Position numbers and translations under genes: made by a program. From Propionibacterium sp. (GTDB taxonomy: Bacteria; Actinomycetota; Actinomycetes; Propionibacteriales; Propionibacteriaceae), in NCBI GenBank assembly GCA_012517965.1, contig JAAYTZ010000082.1, positions 1 to 35,828 of the forward strand: DNA of 35,828 nt, read 5' to 3'. The notes under the pieces are model-generated. The model ran no database searches. It was not told the origin of the DNA and saw nothing but the letters and a program-made list of their open reading frames with translations. How positions within the stretch are numbered: position 1 is the first letter of the stretch; the number at the start of each line of letters is the position of its first letter. Below, in pieces: positions 8,832-18,099 of this stretch.

Positions 8832-10460
8832 ATGGCGGAACTCCAGATTCGTCCCGAGGAGATCAGGGACGCCCTTGATCGGTTTGTCCAGAACTACACG
8901 CCCGACACGGCCTCCCGCGACGAGGTCGGTGTCGTCGCGACGTCCGGCGACGGCATCGCGCGGGTCGAGGGACTGCCGTCCGTCATGGCGAACGAGCTGC
9001 TGGAGTTCTCCAACGGCACGCTGGGGATCGCGCTGAACCTCGACGTCACCGAGATCGGTGTTGTCGTACTCGGCGAGTCGGAGGGCATCGAGGAGGGCTC
9101 CCAGGTGCGCCGCACCGGCGAGGTGCTGTCGGTGCCGGTGGGCGACGGCTACCTCGGCCGCACCGTCGACGCGATGGGCAACCCCATCGACGGGCTCGGC
9201 GAGATCGCGCCGCTCGAGGGGCGCCGCCTCCTCGAACTCCAGGCGGCCGGCGTCATGGACCGTCAGGAGGTGCGGGAGCCCCTGCAGACCGGCATCAAGG
9301 CCATCGACGCGATGATCCCGATCGGCCGCGGCCAGCGCGAGCTCATCATCGGCGACCGCAAGACGGGCAAGACCGCCGTCGCGATCGACACGATCATCAA
9401 CCAGAAGGCCAACTGGGAGTCGGGCGACCCGAAGAAGCAGGTGCGCTGCATCTACGTCGCCATCGGCCAGAAGGGCTCGACGGTCGCTGCGCTGCGCAAG
9501 ATCCTCGAGGACGCCGGCGCGCTGGAGTACACCACGATCGTCCACTCGCCGGCCTCCGATCCCGCCGGCTTCAAGTACATCGCACCCTACACGGGTTCCG
9601 CCATCGGGCAGCACTGGATGTACCAGGGCAAGCATGTCCTGATCGTCTTCGACGACCTCACCAAGCAGGCCGAGGCCTACCGGTCCATGTCGCTGCTGCT
9701 GCGCCGCCCGCCGGGCCGCGAGGCCTACCCCGGCGATGTCTTCTACCTGCACTCCCGCCTGCTCGAGCGCTGCGCCAAGCTCTCCGAGGAACTCGGCGGC
9801 GGCTCGATGACCGGCCTGCCGATCATCGAGACCAAGGCGAACGACGTCTCGGCGTACATCCCGACCAACGTGATCTCGATCACCGACGGCCAGATCTTCC
9901 TGCAGTCCGACCTCTTCAACGCCAACCAGCGCCCCGCCATCGACGTGGGCATCTCGGTGTCCCGCGTGGGTGGTGCCGCGCAGATCAAGGCAATGAAGGG
10001 GGTTGCGGGCACGCTCAAGATCGGCCTGGCCCAGTACCGCGACATGCAGGCGTTCGCGATGTTCGCCTCCGACCTGGACGCCGCGTCCCGCCGCCAGCTC
10101 GACCGGGGCGCCCGCCTCACCGAACTGCTGCGCCAGCCCCAGTACACGCCCTACCCGGTCGAGGAGCAGGTGGTCAGCGTGTGGGCCGGCAACAACGGCT
10201 ACTTCGACTCGATCCCGGTCAACGAGGTGCTCCGGTTCGAGCGCGAGCTGCTCGACCACCTGCGGCGCAACACCTCGATCCTGACGACGATCGCCGAGAC
10301 CCAGAAGTTCGACGACGACACGCAGCGCGCGGTGGCCGCCGAGATCGACAAGGTCAAGGCCTCGTTCGAGTCGGTCGAGAACAAGTTGATGGACGGGAAC
10401 GACCAGCATGCGCGGCCGCTCGAGGACGGCGTCGCTCAGGCCGAGCAGATCAGGGTCTGA
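8832..10460 (+). CDS. atpA: F1Fo ATP synthase subunit alpha
   Basis: Alpha is the regulatory nucleotide-binding subunit of the F1 hexamer. The 542 residues include the N-terminal beta barrel, Walker A GDRKTGKT at 174-181, the signature [18 protein letters not shown], and a helical C-terminal domain. The C-terminus (about 30 residues after [15 protein letters not shown]) is longer than in E. coli. In mycobacteria such an extension suppresses ATP hydrolysis; whether this shorter tail does so is unknown. ATG 8832 follows AAGGAC. Identity is certain. Confidence 0.98.
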   Translation: MAELQIRPEEIRDALDRFVQNYTPDTASRDEVGVVATSGDGIARVEGLPSVMANELLEFSNGTLGIALNLDVTEIGVVVLGESEGIEEGSQVRRTGEVLSVPVGDGYLGRTVDAMGNPIDGLGEIAPLEGRRLLELQAAGVMDRQEVREPLQTGIKAIDAMIPIGRGQRELIIGDRKTGKTAVAIDTIINQKANWESGDPKKQVRCIYVAIGQKGSTVAALRKILEDAGALEYTTIVHSPASDPAGFKYIAPYTGSAIGQHWMYQGKHVLIVFDDLTKQAEAYRSMSLLLRRPPGREAYPGDVFYLHSRLLERCAKLSEELGGGSMTGLPIIETKANDVSAYIPTNVISITDGQIFLQSDLFNANQRPAIDVGISVSRVGGAAQIKAMKGVAGTLKIGLAQYRDMQAFAMFASDLDAASRRQLDRGARLTELLRQPQYTPYPVEEQVVSVWAGNNGYFDSIPVNEVLRFERELLDHLRRNTSILTTIAETQKFDDDTQRAVAAEIDKVKASFESVENKLMDGNDQHARPLEDGVAQAEQIRV

Positions 10461-10463
10461 TCC

Positions 10464-12867
<2,404 letters not shown>

Positions 12868-12869
12868 GC

Positions 12870-13286
12870 ATGGCCGACGACACCCTGTTTGTCGAGGTGG
12901 TGTGCGCCGACGGCCGCGTCTGGGAGGGGGAGGCCCGCTCGGTCGTCGCGCGCACCACGGAGGGTGACATCGGGATCCTGCCCCGCCACGAGCCGATCCT
13001 GTCGGTGCTGGTGCCGTGCGCGGCGGAGATCCTGACGACCACCGGCACCGAGCGCGAGATCGTCGCCATCGACGGCGGGTTCATCTCCGTCGCCGACAAC
13101 CGGGTGTCGCTGATCAGCCCGCACGCAGCGCTGGCCAAGTCGATCTCGCTCTACGAGGCCGAGGCCGAACTGGCCAAGGCGCAGGCGGCGCTGAACCAGG
13201 GCGACATCGACGACGAGACGCGGCGGCACTACAACCGCGCCTTGGCGCAGGTGCTGGCCGCTCAGAAGGCCGGCGGCAAGCGCTGA
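12870..13286 (+). CDS. atpC: F1Fo ATP synthase subunit epsilon
   Basis: Epsilon sits at the foot of the rotor and can inhibit ATP hydrolysis. The 138-residue product has the N-terminal beta sandwich (LFVEVVCADGRVWEGEARSV, GDIGILPRHEPILSVL). It is followed by a two-helix C-terminal region (ESISL-type helix with Glu/Ala-rich sequence, then RRHYNRALAQVLAAQK). ATG 12870 lies two bases after atpD and is preceded by GGAAGG. It is the last ATP synthase subunit gene. No terminator is visible before the following DUF2550 gene. Confidence 0.95.
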   Translation: MADDTLFVEVVCADGRVWEGEARSVVARTTEGDIGILPRHEPILSVLVPCAAEILTTTGTEREIVAIDGGFISVADNRVSLISPHAALAKSISLYEAEAELAKAQAALNQGDIDDETRRHYNRALAQVLAAQKAGGKR

Positions 13287-13316
13287 ACCCGGGGCGGGGC
13301 GCGAGGAGGAGAGAGG

Positions 13317-13760
13317 GTGGTCGACGGACTGGCCGTGGTCGAGCTGGTGCTGGTACTGGTCGTCGTGGCTGCCCTCGTCCCGGTCGCGCTGCTCGTGGCC
13401 AGGCGCCGCTGGCTCAGTCAGAAGGGCTGGGTCTTCGACTGCTCCGTACGCCGTCTCGAGGCGACTCCGAGTTCCTCCTGGACGCTCGGGGTCGCTCGGT
13501 TTAACGGCGAGACCGTCGAGTGGTACCGGGTGTTCTCGTGGTCTCTGCGGCCCGCGCTCACCTTCACCCGGGGTGCGACCCAGGTCGTCGCCACGCGCGA
13601 CGCCACCGACGGCGAGCGTCCCGTTCTGGCCGACCAGCAGCGGATCGCGCAACTGCGGGGTGGGGGCGCAGCCATCGAGGTCGCGATGGTGCCCGCCAGC
13701 ATGACGGCCTTCCTCTCGTGGCTGGAGTCCGCTCCACCCGGTTTCGGTTACCGCGCCTGA
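13317..13760 (+). CDS. DUF2550 family single-pass membrane protein
   Basis: This 147-residue protein occupies the place directly after atpC held by DUF2550 proteins in many actinobacteria (Rv1312 in M. tuberculosis). One N-terminal membrane helix (LAVVELVLVLVVVAALVPVA) is followed by a basic stop-transfer stretch (ARRRW). A compact domain of about 110 residues follows, with conserved aromatics (SWTLGVARFNGETVEWYRV, FSWSLRPALTF). GTG 13317 follows GAGGAGAGAGG and is 30 bases after atpC, so it is probably the last gene of the atp transcript. Function is unknown; position suggests a supporting role for the synthase, but this is inference only. Its last 13 bases overlap the convergent adenosyltransferase gene. 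Confidence 0.85.
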   Translation: MVDGLAVVELVLVLVVVAALVPVALLVARRRWLSQKGWVFDCSVRRLEATPSSSWTLGVARFNGETVEWYRVFSWSLRPALTFTRGATQVVATRDATDGERPVLADQQRIAQLRGGGAAIEVAMVPASMTAFLSWLESAPPGFGYRA

Positions 13761-14425
13761 GGCGCGGTTCCGTCCGCCTGCCCCGTGATCCTGGCCCGCT
13801 GCCGGCGGGCACGCTCGTCACCGGGTTCCCGGTCTCGGCCGGGCACCCAGAGCACCTCGGCGTCCACGCCGTTCACCAGCCGGGACGCGATGAACAGCAG
13901 GTCCGAGAGCCGGTTGAGGTAGGTGAGAGCCAACGGGTTCACCCCGCCGGGGGCGGCGTCCGGACCGGCGGCGAGGCCGCACTGCTCGGCCGCCCGCCAG
14001 GCCGCCCGCTCGGCGCGCCGCACGACGGTGCGGGCGAGGTGCAGGTGCGCGCCGGCGGGGGAGCCCCCGGGCAGGATGAACGAGTTCAACGCGGGCAGCC
14101 CGGCGCCGAACTCGTCGCACCAGGCCTCCAGCCGGTCCACGCTCGCCTGCTCGATCCGCAGGGGCGGCCAGGCCGGCTCGGGGACGACCGGGGTCGACAG
14201 ATCCGCGCCGAGATCGAACAGTTCGTTCTGGATGGTCCGCAGCGCGTCGGCCAGGGCGTCCGGCAGCCCCGGCTGGAGGAGCACCAGCCCGAGCACCGAG
14301 TTGGCCTCGTCGACCTCGCCGTAGGCCGCCACCCGGGCGTCCGTCTTGCGGGTCTCGCTCATGTCCGACAGCCGGGTGCTGCCGGCATCACCGGTGCGGG
14401 TGTAGATGCGAGTCAGGTTGACCAT
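13748..14425 (-). CDS. Cob(I)yrinic acid a,c-diamide / cobalamin adenosyltransferase, PduO type
   Basis: PduO-type ATP:cob(I)alamin adenosyltransferases make adenosylcobalamin, the cofactor of methylmalonyl-CoA mutase and other radical enzymes. The 225-residue product starts MVNLTRIYTRTGDAGSTRL, containing the ATP-binding TRTGDxGxT motif. It has the central FILPGGSPAGAHLHLARTVV with the RRAERAAW helix, and ends with NPLALTYLNRLSDLLFIASR, all typical of the family. ATG 14425 was chosen because it opens the conserved domain and has TAGGGT 7 nt upstream. An in-frame frame extends further upstream but lacks homology. It overlaps the convergent DUF2550 gene by 13 bp. With the epimerase at 19741 it fits a propionate/methylmalonyl-CoA metabolism, though the two genes are not in one operon. 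Confidence 0.92.
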   Translation of the reverse strand: MVNLTRIYTRTGDAGSTRLSDMSETRKTDARVAAYGEVDEANSVLGLVLLQPGLPDALADALRTIQNELFDLGADLSTPVVPEPAWPPLRIEQASVDRLEAWCDEFGAGLPALNSFILPGGSPAGAHLHLARTVVRRAERAAWRAAEQCGLAAGPDAAPGGVNPLALTYLNRLSDLLFIASRLVNGVDAEVLWVPGRDREPGDERARRQRARITGQADGTAPQAR

Positions 14426-14432
14426 GACGCCC

Positions 14433-14438
14433 ACCCTA
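14433..14438 (-). promoter_or_regulatory. -10 TAGGGT of adenosyltransferase gene, predicted leaderless
   Basis: On the minus strand TAGGGT is followed by 7 nt and then the ATG at 14425. That spacing would place the transcript start at or next to the start codon. No clear -35 or ribosome binding site is visible. Confidence 0.5.
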
Positions 14439-14453
14439 TGTGAGCTTGGTCGG

Positions 14454-15116
14454 GTGAAGCGCTTCCTGACCCTCGGCCTGGCCGCACCGTTGGCGCTGAG
14501 CGCCTGCGCGGTGGCCCCGACCCAGCCCACCGGCACCACGCCCACCGGCTCCACCGTGTCCTGCTCCTACCGCACGACGAACCAGCCCGCCAAGCCCGTC
14601 GACCCACCGTCCGGAGCGGACGTGCCGGCCACCGGCACCGCGGCCGTCGTGCTGCACTTCGCGGCCGGGGACGTCACGATCACGCTCGACCGGGCGGCGG
14701 CCCCCTGCACCGCGCACTCGTTCGAGTCGCTGGCCCAGCAGGGGTGGTTCAACGACACCGCCTGCCACCGGCTGGGCACCCAGGGCGTCCACTTCCTGCA
14801 GTGCGGCGATCCCACCGGGACCGGCCGCGGCGGCCCCGGGTACTGGTTCGACGACGAACTGGCGCGGACCGTCACGCCCTACCCGGCGGGCGTCGTCGCG
14901 ATGGCCAACTCGGGTCCCAACACCAACGGGTCGCAGTTCTTCATCGTCTACGAGCAGACGAACTTCCCAGCGGCCTACACGCAGTTCGGCCGGATCGACG
15001 CGAAGGGGCTCGCGGTGATCACGGCTCTCGCCGCGGGCGGAACCGACGACAGCGAACGGGCCGGCACGGGCCGCCCACTGGCGGACACGCGCATCACGTC
15101 GGCCTCGATCGGCTGA
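14454..15116 (+). CDS. Cyclophilin-type peptidyl-prolyl isomerase, predicted lipoprotein
   Basis: This is a 220-residue extracytoplasmic prolyl isomerase. GTG 14454 gives MKRFLTLGLAAPLALSAC, a lipoprotein signal with lipobox LSAC and acylated Cys18. A linker rich in Thr and Pro precedes the cyclophilin domain (about 62-220): VVLHFAAGDVTITLDRAAAP, CHRLGTQ with Arg106 at the catalytic position, QCGDPTGTGRGGPGYWFDDE, and VVAMANSGPNTNGSQFFIVY. The exported part contains further Cys at 37, 85, 104 and 117, which could form disulfides. An in-frame ATG at 14424 would put extra residues before the signal peptide, so it was rejected. The start codon is only 28 bases from the divergent adenosyltransferase start. 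The lipid anchor is inferred from sequence. Confidence 0.9.
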   Translation: MKRFLTLGLAAPLALSACAVAPTQPTGTTPTGSTVSCSYRTTNQPAKPVDPPSGADVPATGTAAVVLHFAAGDVTITLDRAAAPCTAHSFESLAQQGWFNDTACHRLGTQGVHFLQCGDPTGTGRGGPGYWFDDELARTVTPYPAGVVAMANSGPNTNGSQFFIVYEQTNFPAAYTQFGRIDAKGLAVITALAAGGTDDSERAGTGRPLADTRITSASIG

Positions 15117-15129
15117 GGGCCCGGCCGGC

Positions 15130-15933
15130 TCAGGGCAGCGGCCGATCGAGGTGTTCGGCGAGCAGGAAGTTCCGGATGCCCTCGACGACCGTGTCCGGGT
15201 CGTCGCTGTGCACCCAGTGCCCGGCGCCCGGCACCGTCAGCAGGGCCGCGCGCGGAAACAGCGCCAGCATCGGCCCGAAGTGCTCCGGGCGGACGTACTC
15301 GGACCGTTCGCCGCGGATCCACAGCACCGGCCCGTCGTAGCGTCCCGTCACCTCGTCGGGCCAGCCGCTGATCTGCGGCAGGGCGTCCGCCAGCAGGTCG
15401 AGGTGCAGCTGCCACGACCACTTGCCCTTCTTCCGCCGCAGGTTCTGCAGGAGGAAGTCGCGGACGGCTGGTTCGGGGACGTCCTCGGCGATCAGGTCGG
15501 ACGCCGCCCCGCGGCTCTCCAGCCGGGTCAGGTCGAGCGAGCGCAGCGCGTGGACGATGCGCCCGAAGCCGTAGCCGTGGCTGCTGTCGTCGGGCGCGAT
15601 GTCGACGACGACCAGGCCCCTGACCAGGTCGGGCCGGCGCAGCGCCAGCACCATCGCGACCTTCCCGCCCATGGAGTGCCCGACCACCGTGAGTCCGGCC
15701 GCCGAGCCGAGGCGCTCGTCGATGTCGTGCGCGACGGCGTCCGCCATGTCGACATAGCCGAAGTGGTCGGACCAGGGGCTGTGGCCGTGGTCGGGCAGGT
15801 CGAGCAGCAGGCTGGTGGCCTGGGGCAGCAGGCCCTTGGCGATCTGGGTCCAGTTGCGGCCCTGCCCGAACAGACCGTGCATGAACACCAGGTTGGGCCG
15901 GCCGGGACCGACCAGGCGGGTGTGCAGGCTCAT
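15130..15933 (-). CDS. Alpha/beta hydrolase, YbfF-like esterase family
   Basis: This is a 267-residue soluble serine hydrolase. It shows the oxyanion-hole motif [12 protein letters not shown] near residue 20, [12 protein letters not shown], the nucleophile elbow [16 protein letters not shown], a lid region containing [16 protein letters not shown], and the catalytic His in [13 protein letters not shown]. This arrangement matches small carboxyl and thioesterases such as YbfF; the substrate cannot be told. ATG 15933 follows GGAGG, and the frame upstream lacks homology. Its start overlaps the stop of the small zinc-ribbon gene (TGATG), so the pair forms a coupled operon. It converges on the cyclophilin gene with only 13 bp between stops and no terminator hairpin. 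Confidence 0.85.
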   Translation of the reverse strand: MSLHTRLVGPGRPNLVFMHGLFGQGRNWTQIAKGLLPQATSLLLDLPDHGHSPWSDHFGYVDMADAVAHDIDERLGSAAGLTVVGHSMGGKVAMVLALRRPDLVRGLVVVDIAPDDSSHGYGFGRIVHALRSLDLTRLESRGAASDLIAEDVPEPAVRDFLLQNLRRKKGKWSWQLHLDLLADALPQISGWPDEVTGRYDGPVLWIRGERSEYVRPEHFGPMLALFPRAALLTVPGAGHWVHSDDPDTVVEGIRNFLLAEHLDRPLP

Positions 15934-16205
15934 CAGCGCCTCCGGGTCCAGCACTGACGGTGCCAGTGCCGTCGCTCCTCGACCGCGGACGCCGAGCCGA
16001 TGCTCGGCACGTCGGGCCAGACCACCAGGTGGGGTTCGCCGGGCCGGATGTCGCGGTTGCAGCCGGGGCACAGGTAGGTCTTGTCGGCGCGGCCGGCCGT
16101 GATGGCCTGGACGACCCAGCGCCCGTCGGCCTTCGTGGCGACGGTGGCGAACCCGGAGGACAGCGGACGTGGCGGCCGCAGGTGCTTGCTGGGACGTCGC
16201 GCCAT
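15933..16205 (-). CDS. Small zinc-ribbon-like protein, function unknown
   Basis: This is a 90-residue basic protein. The N-terminus is rich in Arg and Pro ([19 protein letters not shown]). It is followed by [20 protein letters not shown] with Cys46-x2-Cys49, and near the C-terminus by RRHWHRQCW with His82-x2-Cys85. These four residues could bind one zinc ion in an HNH-like or zinc-ribbon arrangement. Similar small proteins beside nucS are often annotated hypothetical or ATP/GTP-binding in actinobacteria, as I recall, but I see no nucleotide-binding motif. It is divergent from nucS with 30 bases between start codons, and coupled to the hydrolase downstream. A nucleic-acid role is a guess from basic charge and neighbours. 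Confidence 0.8.
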   Translation of the reverse strand: MARRPSKHLRPPRPLSSGFATVATKADGRWVVQAITAGRADKTYLCPGCNRDIRPGEPHLVVWPDVPSIGSASAVEERRHWHRQCWTRRR

Positions 16206-16212
16206 GGCCCTC

Positions 16213-16218
16213 ACCCTA
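16213..16218 (-). promoter_or_regulatory. -10 TAGGGT of zinc-ribbon/hydrolase operon, predicted leaderless
   Basis: On the minus strand TAGGGT lies exactly 7 nt before the ATG at 16205. This is the same hexamer and spacing as at the adenosyltransferase gene. No ribosome binding site fits between them. Confidence 0.5.
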
Positions 16219-16223
16219 ACGGG

Positions 16224-16229
16224 TACAGT
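16224..16229 (+). promoter_or_regulatory. -10 TACAGT of nucS, predicted leaderless
   Basis: TACAGT is followed by 6 nt and then GTG 16236, which would start the mRNA at the start codon. It lies 5 bp from the oppositely directed TAGGGT, so the two promoters are back to back. Confidence 0.5.
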
Positions 16230-16235
16230 GCCCCG

Positions 16236-16931
16236 GTGCGATTGCTGATTGCCCGGTGCCAGGTGGACTACGCCGGACGGCTCTCCGCGCACCTGCCGAT
16301 GGCGCCGCGGCTGATCCTGTGCAAGGCGGATGGGTCGATCTCCATCCACGCCGACGACCGGGCCTACAAGCCGCTGAACTGGATGAACCCGCCGTGCACG
16401 ATCGTCGTCCGCGACTCCGACCCCGACGACGCCGACGAGGCGCACCTGCTGCAGGTGTGGGAGGTGCGCAACCGCGACGACGACACCCTGCGCATCGCGA
16501 TCGCCGACATCCTGCACGACAGCGACCACGAGCTGGGGGCCGACCCCGGGCTGGTCAAGGACGGTGTCGAGGCGCATCTGCAGGCGCTCCTGGCCGAGCA
16601 CCCCGAGACGTTCGGGTCGGGCTGGCGGCTGGTCCGGCGGGAACACCCCACCCCCATCGGGCCGGTCGACCTGCTCTGCCGCGACGACGCGGGCGGCTAC
16701 GTCGCCGTGGAAGTGAAGCGGCGGGGCGAGATCGACGGCGTGGAGCAGTTGGCCCGCTACCTGGAGTTGTTGAACAGCGACCCGCACCTGCGCCCGGTGC
16801 GGGGCGTCTTCGCGGCGCAGCTGATCAAGCCGCAGGCCCGGGTGCTGGCCGCCACGCGCGGGATCACCTGCGTCACCGTCGACTACGACGCGCTGCGCGG
16901 CCTGGACAACGCCGAGGACCGCCTGTTCTGA
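16236..16931 (+). CDS. nucS: Mismatch-specific endonuclease NucS (EndoMS)
   Basis: NucS cuts both strands at mismatched bases and provides the non-canonical mismatch repair of actinobacteria and some archaea that lack MutS/MutL. The 231-residue product has the N-terminal dimerisation/DNA-binding domain ([32 protein letters not shown]). The C-terminal RecB-like nuclease domain has Asp145 in [11 protein letters not shown], Glu159-x-Lys161 in VAVEVKRR, and Gln171-Leu in [11 protein letters not shown]. The protein ends in DRLF, resembling the short beta-clamp-binding tail reported for this family. GTG 16236 was chosen because it opens the conserved N-terminus and has a -10-like element 6 nt upstream. 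It is slightly longer than the mycobacterial protein. Confidence 0.95.
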   Translation: MRLLIARCQVDYAGRLSAHLPMAPRLILCKADGSISIHADDRAYKPLNWMNPPCTIVVRDSDPDDADEAHLLQVWEVRNRDDDTLRIAIADILHDSDHELGADPGLVKDGVEAHLQALLAEHPETFGSGWRLVRREHPTPIGPVDLLCRDDAGGYVAVEVKRRGEIDGVEQLARYLELLNSDPHLRPVRGVFAAQLIKPQARVLAATRGITCVTVDYDALRGLDNAEDRLF

Positions 16932-16941
16932 ACCCCGGCGC

Positions 16942-18096
16942 TCACCGCTCGTCGAGGTGCGGCACCAGTACCTCGCGGTAGAGCAGGATCAGCGAGGCCA
17001 CGGTCGGGATGGCGAGCAGGGCGCCGACGATGCCCAGCAGGATGCCGCCGCTCAACGCGCCCAGCACGATCAGGGCGGGCGGCACGTTGAGCGACGAGCT
17101 GAAGATGCGCGGCTGGACCAGATAGGCGTCCAGCTGGGAGTACACGACGAAGTAGCCGAGCGTGATGAGGCCGGCGTTGGGGGACACCGAGAAGGCGATC
17201 GTGGCGACGAGCGCCGCGGCGAACATCCAGCCGACCACCGGGACGAACGCCAGGGCCCCGACCACGATGCACAGCGCGAGCGCGAAGCCACCCAGGCCCA
17301 CGGCGTTCATCACGACGAAGGAGCCGCCCGCCCACAGGGCGACGACGAGGAACATCCCCGTCAGGTAGCCGCCGATCCGCTCGAACATCTCGTTGGCCAG
17401 GTAGCGGACGCGGGGCCGCCGGGACGCCGGGGCCAACTGGTAGATCAGGTTCTTGATGGCGGGCAGCGCGGACAGAAAGTAGAGCGTGAGCACCAGCGTC
17501 ATCACGGCCGAGAAGACGGTGCTGGCGACCACCAGCCCGGCGCCGAGCAGGCCCCCGAACAGGGCGTTGACCCACGTGCCCGACGTCACGAACTCGGTGA
17601 CGCGGCCGATGATGTCGAACTGGGCGTCGAGCGCGGCGATCTGATCGTTCTCGCGCAGCGCCTGCAGGTAACCGGGCGCGTTGCGGAACAGGCGCAGGCC
17701 CTGCTCGTTGACCATGGGCACGACCGCCCCCACGCCGAGGGACAGCACGACCAGCACCACGAGGGTGACGAGGCCGACGGCGAGCGCCCGGCGGACGCCG
17801 CGGCGCACCAGCCACTCGACCACCGGGTTGATGCCCAGGGCGATGAACAGCGACAGGATCACGATCACCAGGATCGTCTGCAGGCTCTGCAGGACGCCGA
17901 CCAGCCCGATGGCCGCCAGGCCGCCCAGGACGCCCAGGAACCCCGTCTGGAACGGGGCGCGCTCCAGCAGCGAGGGGATCGGCAGCCGCGGGCGGGGCGA
18001 CGCCGGAGCGGGCTCGCCGCCCGGCCCGCCGGGCGCGCCCGGCCCCGGCCCGTCCGCGCCGGGGGAGACCGGGCTCACGGCGTCCGGGCTGGTCAC
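16942..18096 (-). CDS. AI-2E/PerM family membrane transporter
   Basis: This is a 384-residue polytopic inner-membrane protein of the AI-2E (PerM/TqsA, formerly UPF0118) family. A Pro/Gly/Ala-rich cytoplasmic N-terminus of about 60 residues is followed by seven to eight membrane segments. Signatures include TILVIVILSLFIALGINPVV, the extracellular region with NAPGYLQALRENDQIAALD, and the C-terminal GALAFVPVVGWMFAAALVAT and ALSGGILLGIVGALLAIPTV. Family members have been linked to autoinducer export, sodium/proton exchange or envelope stress; substrate here is unknown. GTG 18096 lies 3 bases after the upstream coiled-coil gene, so the two are very likely co-transcribed. It converges on nucS with a 10-bp gap and no hairpin. 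Confidence 0.9.
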   Translation of the reverse strand: MTSPDAVSPVSPGADGPGPGAPGGPGGEPAPASPRPRLPIPSLLERAPFQTGFLGVLGGLAAIGLVGVLQSLQTILVIVILSLFIALGINPVVEWLVRRGVRRALAVGLVTLVVLVVLSLGVGAVVPMVNEQGLRLFRNAPGYLQALRENDQIAALDAQFDIIGRVTEFVTSGTWVNALFGGLLGAGLVVASTVFSAVMTLVLTLYFLSALPAIKNLIYQLAPASRRPRVRYLANEMFERIGGYLTGMFLVVALWAGGSFVVMNAVGLGGFALALCIVVGALAFVPVVGWMFAAALVATIAFSVSPNAGLITLGYFVVYSQLDAYLVQPRIFSSSLNVPPALIVLGALSGGILLGIVGALLAIPTVASLILLYREVLVPHLDER

Positions 18097-18099
18097 GGG

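Noticed and set aside
14418-14423. TTGACC as a -35 for the cyclophilin gene
   Set aside because: No matching -10 lies 16-18 bp downstream; the sequence there is TGAGCT.
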